64,000 nucleotides of DNA from Ampelocalamus luodianensis (Eukaryota; Streptophyta; Magnoliopsida; Poales; Poaceae), in assembly GCA_036346255.1 (NCBI GenBank), contig CM070619.1, forward strand, positions 27,410,342 through 27,474,341, in the 5' to 3' direction. The notes under the pieces are model-generated. The model did no database searches and was not told where the DNA came from. It saw only the letters and a list, made by a program, of their open reading frames with translations. The position numbers and the translations under genes were made by a program. Every line of letters starts with the position of its first letter. The first letter of the stretch is position 1. Positions 34,049 to 45,399 of this stretch are shown one piece after another.

Positions 34049-34609
34049 TTAGCTTTCTCTTTCTAGCCCCAGCGACAACGGGATCTTCGACCACAATCTG
34101 AAAGTTAGGGAAAGTATAGACTGGTAATTGGTCCCGCAGCTCCGTAGACAAATCATCCAAGAACTTCTCTGGTCTGGAAGCATTGGCGATGCGATACTTG
34201 CAGATGACCGAAGAAGCAGTCGCTGAAGCTTTAATGACCTGGCGATCACCAGGTTCATGCTACACTCTTTGGGATAGTGAGTGCTTCCCTCGCAGAGAAA
34301 ACAAGTGACTTTGGCAGTCGGACAGTTTCCGGGTAGGTGGTCTTCGTCGCAGGTTGGGCAGGCTGTAGTACACTCGTTGCTGTAGTGTCCTTCCTCACCA
34401 CAGCGCCGGCAGACCTTGACCTCCCCAGGGTTGCAACCTTCGGCGACATGGCTCTTTTTACCATGGTCACAGCAAAAAGGGGACCACAATCCATCACAAT
34501 CGCCAGAGGGAAGGCGCTTGCAATCCTTGTCTGGACAGTTGGGGCCAGGGAGACCTTCATCCCGGCCACGATTTGTCGACCTAGTCCCACCGGCCCGTCT
34601 GCACATCAC
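34049..34609 (-). CDS. Zinc-knuckle cluster protein of a non-autonomous gypsy element
   Basis: A minus-strand frame of 186 codons starting MMCRRAGGTRS, the longest coding frame in the array. Residues about 20-130 hold a run of Cys/His motifs: CPDKDCKRLPSGDC, CCDHGKKSHVAEGC, a canonical CCHC knuckle CRRCGEEGHYSNEC, a variant CPTCDEDHLPGNC and CFLCEGSTHYPKEC (CX2CX4HX4C). The last 60 residues are not similar to anything I recognise and may follow a frameshift. Five closely spaced knuckle-like motifs are unusual for Gag, which normally has one or two. The frame precedes the ordinary gag-tail knuckle of the same element, so it looks like an added module. RNA binding is inferred from the motifs; nothing else supports a function. 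The equivalent frame in interior 1 is broken. Confidence 0.6.
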   Translation of the reverse strand: MMCRRAGGTRSTNRGRDEGLPGPNCPDKDCKRLPSGDCDGLWSPFCCDHGKKSHVAEGCNPGEVKVCRRCGEEGHYSNECTTACPTCDEDHLPGNCPTAKVTCFLCEGSTHYPKECSMNLVIARSLKLQRLLLRSSASIASPMLPDQRSSWMICLRSCGTNYQSILSLTFRLWSKIPLSLGLERES

Positions 34610-35351
34610 AGTAAGAAGAGATGGGTTAGCAACGCAACCCGAAAACTAGAAGCTGAACGACGCGAGAGAAAGCCAAGGACTAGGGAGTTCTATTGAAAGT
34701 TGGGTGGGGATAGGTACTAAGATGGACAAGGGCGAGCCCAGGCGAAAGCGAGGGAAAACAGTTAATATCTCTACCAAATGAACTCCAGAAGCTTAAAACC
34801 AGCACAAAAACCAATGCAAGATCTCAATTTATAGGATCAACTTCCCAGTATGACTCACTCGTATGGAAGAACGAGCAATCGGTTTAGGAAGGTAAAATTT
34901 CAGAAATCATCCCTACTCTAAACAGCCCAAAAACCGAGGTATAATCACCTAATAGAGCATTAGGTATTTAGCTAACTCATATCACTTCTTACCCTTTTAT
35001 TCCTACAAGTTTTAGTTGAATTATCCTCTCATTTTCTACCTCCTGCACTAGGTACTAGCTAGCTGTCCAAATCTACCCTTTTAAGCTTCTAATCTTCTCC
35101 TAAAACAGCCCACTTTAAGTTACACTCTCATGGTTCTCCCAAAACCAAAATTAATCGATAAGTGGCTAGCATTTTGAAAGGAAGAGAGGAACAACTTTTT
35201 CAAAACTTATTCAAGAGCAAGGCGAGATGAGCAAGCTAAGATAGGTAAGGAGTAAAATTTGAGAACTTACTTAAATCTTAATGACCCATTTGAAAGTAAG
35301 TTTTCAAAATATCCTAAAGGCGACCAAGTTAGGGGTTTCTACGGTCAGTAT

Positions 35352-35365
35352 GGCTCTGATACCAA
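35352..35365 (-). promoter_or_regulatory. Primer binding site of interior 2
   Basis: The minus strand reads TTGGTATCAGAGCC just after the LTR-C end CCTCACA. Confidence 0.9.
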
Positions 35366-35368
35366 CTT

Positions 35369-38300
35369 TGTGAGGACCCGGAATATTTAACTAGTAACAC
35401 TTAACCTCCAAATGGTTCTAGCATTACTAATTAAACATTCTAAGCCTCGATGGACATATGCTTCCCAGAATTGCAGCACATGCTCATCATCACAAAATTA
35501 TACATCATTTCCATACAACATACATTAAAAGTCTAGCAAAGGGCATACAAAAAGTAAGTTATTACAAAAGAGCCGACCGGCCAAATAGAACAATATTTAA
35601 GAATGACAGCGGAAGCAAAAGCGCCATAAGATGGCTAGAACAAAATTCAACCGGTTAGCCACACAACCCACAAGGCAACCGACCGGGCCGCCAAGCTAGC
35701 CGCCCCGCAAGCTACCACAACACAGCTCACAAAAGTGAGGCCCATCGAGCTCACCTTCTTCCTCTGCAACAATTTACATTTAAGCAAGAACAATGAGTAC
35801 ACAAGGTACTCGCAAGACTGACGTGTGGAATAGCATACCTATTCATAAACTACATGCAAGCTTATTTAAGTGGAGGTTGTATGTCTCATTTTGCACAAAG
35901 CCAACTTTATTTGCAATAATGTAATACATTTAAAAGCAGGTTGTAAATCTGTTTTGTTGTCAAAATAACAGCGAAATAAAGATACATACAAGTAACCACC
36001 TGGAAGTGACTATCCCAATAGTCACCACAACATAGCACGAATCCCCGATTAGTACCACCCATCAAGTTTTAATTAAAAGGTTGTATTCTAACTATTGAAA
36101 GCTTACCCAAGCGTGTCCATAACCTAGACGAGGCTATTCGAATAGTTTTAACCTGCGCAGGTGTACCAATGTACCCACACTTCGGATCGCCTTTAAGCCA
36201 CAAAGCACACTCCAAGGTATCTTTGCACGGCTAAGTCCTACGAGACATTTCCAATCTTGTGCATTAACTACGAGCGCTCGTATGGATCGAAATACATACG
36301 CTTACATTGCAAGCGAAAGACAACCACCATCACGGGAAGCCTTTCGACACTACAATGCTCCCAACACCATCCTCCCTGCGACTCCTGCGACCGAAGCTAA
36401 TACACGCCAAAGTACTAAGTCAAGAGAGGTCTCATACCCTCTAGTGTGGTTAGCACGCACAAATTGCTGGATAATGTGTACTCACAAGATGTTCGGTCCT
36501 TAATTGACTCGGGCACCATTCCAGTCACACCCGAAAATCACACCATCTTACCATTGTGCCCAAGTCTAAATCATTTTTGTTTTCAGTTTCAGTTTTCATA
36601 AGTAGACATGGCACAAGGTTGAAATCATAACCATAATAAGTTTTATGTGATCAAGGTTATCGACAAGTCGATAACCGCCCATTTCTACCGGAAACTAAGC
36701 ATGGCTAAGCAATTAATTCGCAAACTACTAAGTGACAAGAGCTCATCCACGAACTCTAAATCACAGCAATAACCTAGGCTCACGGTAGTAGAGGATAATC
36801 ATTTGCCGAAGGAAATGCATCTGCTAGGTCAACTAACGACAATAGTTTAACACAAACTAGCAATGCATACATAGAATTTGTAAACAACATAAATACTTAA
36901 AATACTAGGATTAACATGATCAAACTGCTTACCTTGCTGGGATGTGTCTTGCTGCAGAGGGGAGTGCTCAGGTTCAAAGTTTTCTTTGGAACCTAACGCG
37001 AAAAGGCGATAAAAACCGATAAGAACGAAGAACACCAAAAGGAACTCAACAGCAAAGAACATCCAGATCCAATGAAATTTATACAGCAACTAGGGGTTGA
37101 TTTTAGACAATTTTAGAAATAAGAATCACTTCATTTGGACTTAGCATGAAAAAGTTATGGCTAAACTAAGTTCTCTCAGCCTGAAAAATCATAATTAAAT
37201 TAATTTCGGTTACTGTTCATGGCGAAAATTTATAAAATGATCTGGAAGCTGAAATTTTTATGGTAGGTAGGTAGTGGTATCCTAACAACAGCAAAACTGA
37301 GTTTGCACAATTTGGAGTTGAAATTAATTAGTTATGATTTTTCTAAGTTCTAAAACCAGTGGATCAATAATTTTAGTGGCAAGGATCATATGAAGACCTA
37401 TTCTACATTACATTACATTCCTAGTGGGTTTTAACAAAACTTAGTTTGCTCAGTTTGGAATTACGGAGAATAAGTTATGCATTTTACAAATTTTCAATGA
37501 ATTTCTAGACATCATTTTTCACTAAACAAGATCATGTAGTTAAAATCATTTCCTGTTATATAACAGTGCCTAAATTCATTCTCAGATTAAAGTTCATACT
37601 ATAACAGAGCTACCAAGAACCTGGAATCATTCAAAAGGAGTTAAAATGACAAAGTTATGCACTTTTGAAATTTGAAACATTAAAAGACTTAGAAAATTTG
37701 AGCTCTCGGGAGGTCCAAATGAACTGAAGGAAAAAGGAGAGGTCGTGGGCCGTCGATCCTTCATCGCACGGCTACGGGCCTCGAAGCATAGCGCACAAAA
37801 GACCTCCTCCCGCACTGGGGAGGTCTGGACCATTGAGATTAGATCCAACGGCCACGACCAGTGCATGCACAGCGCACGCAAAGGAGGTCCTTGCGCCTAA
37901 CAGAGGTCGTGACCGTCAGATCAAGATCTGGCGGTCCCGAGCACTAGGGGAGGTCCTAAAGCTAAATCTACGGAGGAAGGTCTGGACGGCCAAGATCTCA
38001 CGGGGGAGGTCTTCAACGGTCTAGATCTCCAGAGGGAGGTCTTTAACGGACACGATCAAGCGGGGGAGGTCCTGGGCGATTAAGATTTAACCGAGGAGGT
38101 CTTGGATGGCCAAGATCTACTCGGGGAGGTCCTAAGCGACAGGGTTCTAATCGGAGGAGATCTGGACGGCTCAGATTAGGCCTAGGGAGGTCCTGAACGG
38201 TCCAGATCGACGCGGAGGGAGGTCCGAAGGCTAAGGGTTTTACAAATGAGATCTAACGCTCAGATCTAAATCCGGGGAGGTTGTGAACGGCTAGGATTGA

Positions 38301-40464
38301 GCCTAAGAGGTCCTGAGCGGGGGTTGTCTTTGTAAACGACCAGGGTTGTCTTTTTACAAGGAGGACCCCGAGGGTGGTCTTTGCAAAATGACCAAGGGAG
38401 GTCTTTCGCGCACGGGAAAAGGTCTAAACGGCTAGGATTTAACTGGGGTGGTCCTAGACGGTTAGGATCAACTCTAGGGGAGGTCCTGGCACTTATAGTT
38501 TTGGCAGACTAGGATCTAACGGCTAAGAGCTAATCCTAGGAGGTCTTGGGACTTAGAAATTACACGGGAAACCCTCTACGGTACAGATTTGACTTGGAGG
38601 AGATCTCAACGGCTATGATTGCTTCTAGGGGGAGGTCCAGAGGCTAAGCTTTCGGAAAGGAGCCGAAGGCTCGGATCTACCCTAGGGTGGTCGTGGGTGG
38701 CCACGATTTACCCAAGGAGGTCCTAGGACTTAGCGGCACACGCGTTTTGCCGGCAAGACAATATTAATGAGCGACCTCGGACAACATTAATGCTAATCAT
38801 AAAACCATGATTCCTGTCCGAGTACGACACGGCAAATCACGAGTTTGGTTTCCAGTTCACCGCCGGCGATGGGGACCTCGCCGGCACCGACCAAGGGCAC
38901 CGATAAACTCACAATAGTGCCGCGGACCTAGCGGAGACACTTTCGACTGCGGCGACGGCCTTGAACGCCGGCGAGCCGGAGATAGGCTAGGAGTGCAAGT
39001 TTTCGGAAAAACCGAAAACAAGAAAAAGGCTTGATACGACCTAACATGACAAGTGCTCGAGCTCTAGGAGACTATAGTGAACTTACCAGGGCCAAGATGA
39101 GGTGCTGGGGAGCTCGGAGGAGAGGAGAAAGACGAAGGGGGCGCTCCGGTGACCAGGGAGTTTGCCGGAGACGAAGAAGAAGGTGATCCCGACCACGAAA
39201 AGCAGCTCTCCGACTTGTCCACCCCTGTGATGATTAACCACAGCAGGTTAGAGAGGGCTTAAGGTGATCAAGATGACAAATTGACGAGCCAAGAACTACG
39301 ATGGGACCACTGGAGCTCGAGGCCTTCAAAGAGCTCCAAAGCCGACAATGGTGGCAGAGAGAGGTGGTGTTCTTAGGTGTTTGAGTTTGAGGACCAGCTC
39401 AACTGAGGGAGCTCAAGCACCACAAAGAACGGAGAAGGAAAGGGAGAAGGGAGGTCTCAGGCTATTCATAGCCTGGGAGCTTGGTAAGAGTGTGGGCAAG
39501 GTCTACTGTGAACAAAGTCCATGCCCTGCCATGGACTTGCTCGATTTGACAAGGCAGAAGGGATGACTTCTTTTAGGGCAAAGTCACTGACACATTTAAT
39601 GCCTGGCGGAAAGAGACGTTGGGAAGGACCAAAAGGTGACAGGCCACTGCTCCAACTGCTCTGACCCTGACACACACGCACGGGTGCGTGAAAATCATGA
39701 TGACCAGACCTCAGGGAGGTTGGGAGGAAGAAGAACAGGCCTGAGGAAGGTCCTGGATGTCCCTGATGCACTCGGGGTGGTCCTGGACGTCCCAGATCAC
39801 CCGAGGTGGGGAGGTCTTAACGGCTAGGAGGTCCAGGGGAGGTCGGGAGCATAGGATGGAGATCCAACGGCCAGCGCACGCGCGCACGAGATCGAGCCGA
39901 GGAGGTCTAGGAGCTGGCTCAACTGAGCCCGACTCGGGTCTGAGTCAGACTCAGATCTAGGGTTCCAGAATTTAAACTTCAAAAGGAGCTGACCTTTGGA
40001 GACTTAAATAGAGCAGCAATTCAACTTCAAAAATCATGAGATTTTTGCAGAAGCTTGCTGGATGATCTATTTACCTTGAATAAAATTTGTAGAGGTTTTG
40101 GTGTTGTGGATTTTCCTCCAAAAATCTTAACAAGGTGCTGGTCCAAGGTTTGACCAGAATTTAATTGGGTTTGACTGACCTCCAAAAATATTCAAACAAT
40201 TTCAAAAAATTATGAAATTTTTCAGAGGGGTCACATACCAACCCAAGAACTTAGGAAAAATATTTCCCGTAGATGATCATAACATTTGACAAGAATATTT
40301 TTGAAGGATCAAGATTTGAATAAACAGACTTGTGACTATGTATTTCCGTAAGTTCTTTACAACAAATGCTCAAGGCATACAGGAAATACAAGATGTAAGA
40401 AAAGTTTTTAATTTCTACTCATTTTCTTACATTTGAAACACAAGCCCAAAATTGGGATGTTACA
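35369..40464 (-). repeat. LTR-C (5.1 kb)
   Basis: Bounded by TGTGAGGACCC (35369) and GGGATGTTACA (40464). It is the 5' LTR of the whole array on the minus strand. It carries the palindrome (36655-36676), the short hydrophobic frame (36847-37089) and the degenerate repeat of about 30 bp (37707-38735). Very similar to LTR-B, with long identical blocks. Small deletions cluster at C/G-rich words, for example around 36120-36390. Confidence 0.9.
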
Positions 40465-41225
40465 ACGGCTCCCCTAGGGAACTGGTACCTGCTATCATAG
40501 TCCGAATTGTCGCATAACCCGGTGCACGAAGTAGTCCTCCATGAAGATTTCGTGCACCAAGCGACGTCGCGCGAGCCAGTACACAGAGTCTCCCTGGCAC
40601 AAACTTGACAGGACTCGGGGTGTGAACGCATACACCCTCTCAGGAGTGTATGGTGTCTAGATGATGCGGTCATCTGTCAACTGATCGAATATCGCAACAT
40701 AGTCTAGGTAGGACGCGTGTGTAGTGATCAGTGTGAACATGACCTGTGAAATAGAACAACACAAACCTAAGCGCATGCAATTCAAGCACATTACAAAACA
40801 GGCTAAGGGTTCGAAAAACTTACCCGTTGACGACACCACACTGTACCCATGGTCGGGTCGTGCACCTCGTTGTCAGTGGTGTACATGGCAATGGTGTAGG
40901 CTTTGAGGTCAAACTGTGGCCGTCCGATCTGGAAAAGCCCAAAGGACCACAGCTGAAGACAGAACGGGCATCCGATGACAATGGAGCTATCCCTAATCCT
41001 CCGGCATGCATCGCACAGTGCAAGGTAGATTGCTCACAACATCAGCAGGCCGTAGGCGTACGGCTGACCCTCCATGCCCTCATGGACGTGCACAATCGCA
41101 GCATGCCAATCTCAATGGGTGCCTTGCCAGGCTAGGGGTGGACGGTACTGAGGTGGCTACGGTGACTCACGTCAACGGGCGGGTCGAGTAACTCGTAGGG
41201 CCAGTATACAACGTCTCCTGTAGAC
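40465..41225 (-). pseudogene. 5' half of the split PMD gene
   Basis: Minus strand. The first exon-like block (about 41215-40823) has ALCDACRRIRDSSIVIGCP, CLQLWSFGLFQIGRPQF and a downstream GT. After a short intron, the second block (about 40743-40465) has VYWLARRRLVHEIFMEDYF and VHRVMRQFGL, both hallmarks of the plant mobile domain. The frame then runs into the LTR at 40464. The rest is at 21456-20190. Stops in the first block and the missing 5' end make it a pseudogene. PMD proteins are usually transposon-borne, so this is more likely a relic of another mobile element than a host gene. Confidence 0.75.
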
Positions 41226-41531
41226 ATCATACCAAAAAATTCAATGCTTACATTATTAATAATACGAAACATAGACATGAAGTAATAAAAAACATACCAC
41301 AAACTAACTTTGCAATTAGTGGCACCACAAAAAATATTAACGACGTATATGAAATTATACAATACATCTAAAACTATCTAATTAATTCAATTATTGCACC
41401 AAAAAAATCTACATGGTTAATGACATATCTGAAACTAAACTACACACAACTGAAATGACTACACGACACTACACCACATAACAATACATCTAAAACTATC
41501 TAATTAATTCAATTATTGCACAAAAAATCTA
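41226..41531. repeat. AT-rich spacer with a 50-bp direct repeat
   Basis: 41361-41412 and 41483-41532 are near-identical (AATACATCTAAAACTATC through AAAATCTACA), 122 bp apart. The second copy ends at the CACTA left terminus. No gene seen. Confidence 0.7.
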
Positions 41532-41544
41532 CACTACTACAGAA

Positions 41545-41925
41545 ATGGTCTTCACAGACGGTTCAAAAACGCCATCACAGATGGTTTCGTGAGCCGTCTG
41601 AGTCTATGGGTCAGTGATGACATGAGTCATCACAGGCGGTTTTAAAACTGTCTGTGAAAGTAGACTATCACAGACGGTTATTAACTCAGAACAGTCTGTG
41701 AGAATCGACTATCACAGACGGTTTGTGTATGAAACCGTCTGTGAAAGTTTACTTTCACAGACGGTTTTTATATGAAACCATCTGTGATATCTGATTCATC
41801 ACAGCCGGATTTTATATTAAACCGTCTGTGATATCTGATGCATCACAGACGGTTTGTAGATTAAACCGTCTGTGATAGATGATGCATCACAGACGGTATG
41901 TCCTAAGGAACCGTAAATGATATTC
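41545..41925. repeat. CACTA subterminal palindrome array, left
   Basis: About nine repeats of ATCACAGACGGTTT and its complement AAACCGTCTGTGAT, alternating in orientation with 5-10 bp of T/A-rich spacer. Such arrays are the binding sites for the element-encoded TNPA-like protein in En/Spm. Confidence 0.85.
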
Positions 41926-41931
41926 TTTTCT

Positions 41932-42105
41932 GAAATAAGCTAGCACATCCAATTCGCATTCATTTCAGAAACAAGCTAGCACATCCAATTCGCATTCATT
42001 TTAGAAACAAGCTAGCACATCCAATTCGCATTCATTTCAGAAACAAGCTAGCACATCTAATTCACATTCACTTCAGAAACAAGCACATCCAATTCACAAA
42101 TCAAT
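41932..42105. repeat. 36-bp tandem repeat inside the CACTA left end
   Basis: About 4.5 copies of a unit containing GAAACAAGCTAGCACATCC and AATTCGCATTCATTT. The core ATTCATTTTAGAAACAAGCAC also appears once at 46199-46219 in the same orientation. Confidence 0.8.
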
Positions 42106-42209
42106 TAACTAAAATTAACCATTCATGTACATTTACACACATGTACGGTTAAGTTCAATATCTTATCCCAATCAAGTTCAATCTACATTGTGGAACTTCC
42201 CATTTGGAT

Positions 42210-43180
42210 TTATAACCTCACGGTTCAAGAATGCAGCAAGGTGTCCTCGAATTTTTATGAGCTAGCTCTGTTCCAATGCAGTTTCCGCGATGGTCGCAAC
42301 CTATCGCCACGAAGATTAAATTCCTACATATATAAATTGATAAGTATGAAATAATTATTGCATTAAGATTGACAAACCTGAGGATCATTGGTTGTCGCGG
42401 AACCGATGAGTAGTTCCATGTTGTGGCAAACATAGAATCCACAGAGGTTGCGGGACGACGGCTGCTGGTGGCACTGCAAAAATAGAATTGGTTGGTTCGA
42501 GAGGCATTACTATGAAGTGTTACATAGGATTAATGTGTACTAGGAATACCGGAAAATTTAGATCGTGTCGCAGGGTCCCTCCCTTGCATATCCCTCCTTT
42601 TGGATAGTACATCTTGAACGACCTACGTGATTCCGAAAACTTAGCCTTAATCATTGCAAAGGAAGGAAAGACTGTACAATAGACTTATCTATGGAGGAAA
42701 TGTGTTTACCTATTGATTAATTATCGGATAACTGTGTAGTTGTGTGTGGCCCTCTTTAGGGAATCTAGGTATATTACCAAGTTCTGTTTTGGTTTAATTA
42801 CAATTAGAATCTAGTTGAATCTACACAGGTATGTCGCCATGGTCATTAAACCTAAGTTGGTGTTGCTTATAAAGTACAAATCAACAAGTATAGCTACTAG
42901 TGCAGCACTTACTCCTAGTTGTAGGGCAAAAGTATGAATTGCTTGTTGCGGTGAGTCAGCAATGAGTCCACCACGTAATCCTCGACGAATTGTGCATTCT
43001 CCTTGATGGTTTGCTCGCAGACCATGTGTGGGTCGAGGAAAGCTACCGGTGAATGCCTTACTTCGGCTTCAGAAATCATGTATCTATACATATATATATA
43101 CAAAAGCAAGGAGTTATATATAACATTTATCGGTATTACACGAACATTGACCGTGATTGTACACACTTACAGTGTCCAGC
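42210..43180 (-). pseudogene. Ulp1-type cysteine protease (C48) of a CACTA element
   Basis: Minus strand, in exon-like pieces. The 5' piece (about 43166-42915) has VAFLDPHMVCEQTIKEN and LLTHRNKQFILLPYN, the N-terminal part of the plant transposon Ulp1 domain. A middle piece near 42640-42560 is weak. The 3' piece (about 42480-42370) has QPSSRNLCGFYVCHNMELL, which contains the catalytic Cys (near 42441) in the typical Q...CG.YVC context. The catalytic His-Trp region expected after LLPYN is not readable: a TAG follows it. Transposon-borne Ulp1 proteases resemble SUMO-cleaving enzymes, but their role in transposition is not established. The gene lies downstream of the DUF8039 module, its usual place in grass CACTA elements. 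Confidence 0.75.
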
Positions 43181-43313
43181 ATCGCATGAGTGAGACGTCG
43201 AAGGAGTAGAGGTTGAAGAGATTGAACAAGTCATCGAACATCATCGTGAAGACACAGTCTAGAGCCTCGTGGTTAAAATGATCCTTCTTGAACTTGACGG
43301 TGACACCCGAGCG

Positions 43314-45190
43314 TCATTGTTCATCCGTCTTGTTGGCCAGTTCCATGTACCATGTGTGCAATCTCGTGCAAGCCAATCCTATGGTAGGGCTGTCTAACCT
43401 CTCGATCAACGGCTCACCTAGCACGAATTTTCGGGCCAATGGCAAGAAGCGTACATCAGAATAGGAGTCGATCGTCTTCGATTTGCCCTTCCTGCCTCGC
43501 TTTGTATAGATCAACTTCATGAGAGTCGACCGAGCATGAGGTGTAGATGCACCTGATGCACCGGACCCTTGCCGCTTCGGTGCAGTCAGCTCCAGTATAG
43601 ATACTTCCTGTGAAGTTGGGACCGGTGCAGGTAGCTCCAGGTAGATGTCTCTCTTGGGCCACTGGATAAATGCTCCAATGGCTTGCCCTAAAGTCACGAC
43701 CTCGTCGTTTGGAGGCTTCTCCAGCTGGACGACCTCGAAATTGGCATAAACACCGTCCACACTCACTTTTGCGAAACCCGGTGCTATATTTACACCGTGC
43801 AGCAAGACCCCGACACCGGATGGATATGCCTGGCCCCAAGCAGCATCCAGGGCAATGGAGCCACATCTCACTTGGAGCTTGCACTTTGTAGCCCCCTACA
43901 TAACGATACAAAATTAGCTACTCCAACAGGCCTATCAATGGATCAAGCATTCCAGGGATAATAATTATTACCTGGATGTCATCAACAGGAAATCTACTAT
44001 CGATTTCTAAGTTATGGTTGGATCCGCAGCTACTCGGACGTTTGGGGGGCTAGCTAGCATAGTAGCGGCGGGGGCTTCCAACTAATTTGTGAGGGATGCA
44101 CGAATCTCCTCTCGTATGACATCCCACATCTCTTCTCTAAGGGATGCACAAATCTCCTCTCGTATCTCTGCTTCGCGCTCGGCTTTGGCTCTCTTCCTAC
44201 TCTGGTACGTCTTGTAGTCCTTTGAGAATCCTTTGTTTCAATCAACATAAAGACCAATGCCTCTCGTACGACCCGGATGCTCCTTGTTTCTCAGGGTCGT
44301 GGAGAGTATATCTCTCTCCCTGTCTGCCTGGAATGAGCCTTGGGAAGATTGTGCAGTACTCAGCTCTTCCTGCAAGAGCCTGACATGTTATTTAACTTCC
44401 TATGAAGTTATCGAGTAATTACAAACTAGGTAGTTCATTATCTTACCATGCGCTGTAACACTTCCACGTCTGCGGGGTTTGGAAAGGAGACGACCCCCGA
44501 AGACGAGGTAGATAAGCTCACCCTTAGCCACTGTTGGGAACGCTCATCAGTGATGCTAGCAAATGGCGGGGATGCGTCCAACTAGCGTGCACGCTCGTTC
44601 TGATCCCCTCATTGCGCGATTTTACCACATACCCAGCGGTGCCGAGTCTGTGGGGTGCGTATTTTTTGCGTGAAGGGCCCTGTGCGCCTCACTTTGAATC
44701 CTAAAATCACCTGTCTTCTTCTTCGCCACAAAGTCTTCCCAGTACTCCTCCATGAACGGATACTTCTGGAAGGGTGTCAAATCCTTCTCCATGTAATCCT
44801 TGATAAGCGTGCTCTTGAAGTTCCTCCACGCTTTGCACGCCGCTAGCAATGCGTATCGTTGCACGGAGGCCTTGTGTTCTTCTGGTATCTCGAACGATTT
44901 AAAATTTTCATGCAGCAGCACAACTTTGTGATTGTTAACTTTGGTGTAGTCCTTCCACGAATCATAGGTGATCTTGATCCATTCATGTGTAACTACTTCG
45001 ACCGTTGTCCAGAATGCGGACACTGCTCGGGGAGGACTCAGAGGGCCCCAGACACATGGACTCTCGTGATGGTAAATCGGCCCTCTAGCCTTTTTGATAT
45101 TCCTCTTTCCTTGCGCTTGGATTTTCCAGAGGACAGCACATCATCAGACGCATGAGGCGACGATGACGAAGAATAAGCGAACAACATCTT
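43314..45190 (-). pseudogene. CACTA second gene: Ptta/En/Spm transposase with DUF8039
   Basis: Minus strand. The N-terminal block (45190-45030) is Ser/Lys-rich (SSGKSKRKERG) and frameshifted near 45055. The Ptta/En/Spm transposase domain (45023-44622) has HEWIKITYDSWKDYTKVN, then ALLAACKAWRNFKS and FPFMEEYWEDFV-like sequence. Next comes LRVSLSTSSSGVVSFPNPADVE (about 44540-44460) and a Lys/Glu-rich coiled-coil-like stretch with KTYQSRKRAKAEREAE and a duplicated REEI.ASL (44230-44080). The DUF8039 block (43871-43314) has VQLEKPPNDEVVTLGQAIG and FIQWPKRDIYLELP. In the En/Spm family this gene product binds the subterminal repeats, whereas TNP2 cuts the ends. Stops and frame changes between blocks mark it as decayed, though some breaks are introns. 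Confidence 0.75.
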
Positions 45191-45399
45191 CACGAGAAAT
45201 AGAGGTTTTGTCACAAATCAACATATTATCATAAGATTCTCAAGCCCACTACACCACATTTCAATATGAACATATCAAATGTAAAGGGGTAATAAAATTG
45301 AAATGCTATGATCCTCACGAAGCAGATGGCAATCAAAGCCAAGTAATGATGTGATACTCATGGAGCACCGGAGCAGCAGGGCGGCATCGAAGGGGAGGA

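Larger units (their letters stand above)
32916..35368 (-). mobile_element. Interior 2 of the array
   Basis: 2.45 kb. Primer site at 35352-35365, leader to about 34609, zinc-knuckle ORF (34609-34049), gag-tail frame (about 33972-33540), spacer with a diverged 117-bp tandem duplication (33244-33354 and 33361-33472), then polypurine tract (32917-32930) next to LTR-B. No enzyme coding capacity. Confidence 0.85.
21457..40464 (-). mobile_element. Tandem LTR retrotransposon array: three LTRs, two interiors
   Basis: Minus strand, read right to left: LTR-C (40464-35369), interior 2 (35368-32916), LTR-B (32915-27800), interior 1 (27799-25360), LTR-A (25359-21457). Each interior begins with a met-tRNA primer site next to its upstream LTR and ends with a G-rich polypurine tract next to the following LTR. 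The outer flanks are ACAGC (21452-21456) and ACGGC (40465-40469), a 5-bp target duplication with one mismatch, so the array behaves as one insertion. The LTR is the family seen at 7364-12309. No RT or integrase is present. Confidence 0.9.

Noticed and set aside
20190..41225. PMD gene as a functional host gene
   Set aside because: In-frame stops in several exons, a missing 5' end and a 19-kb insertion rule out function.
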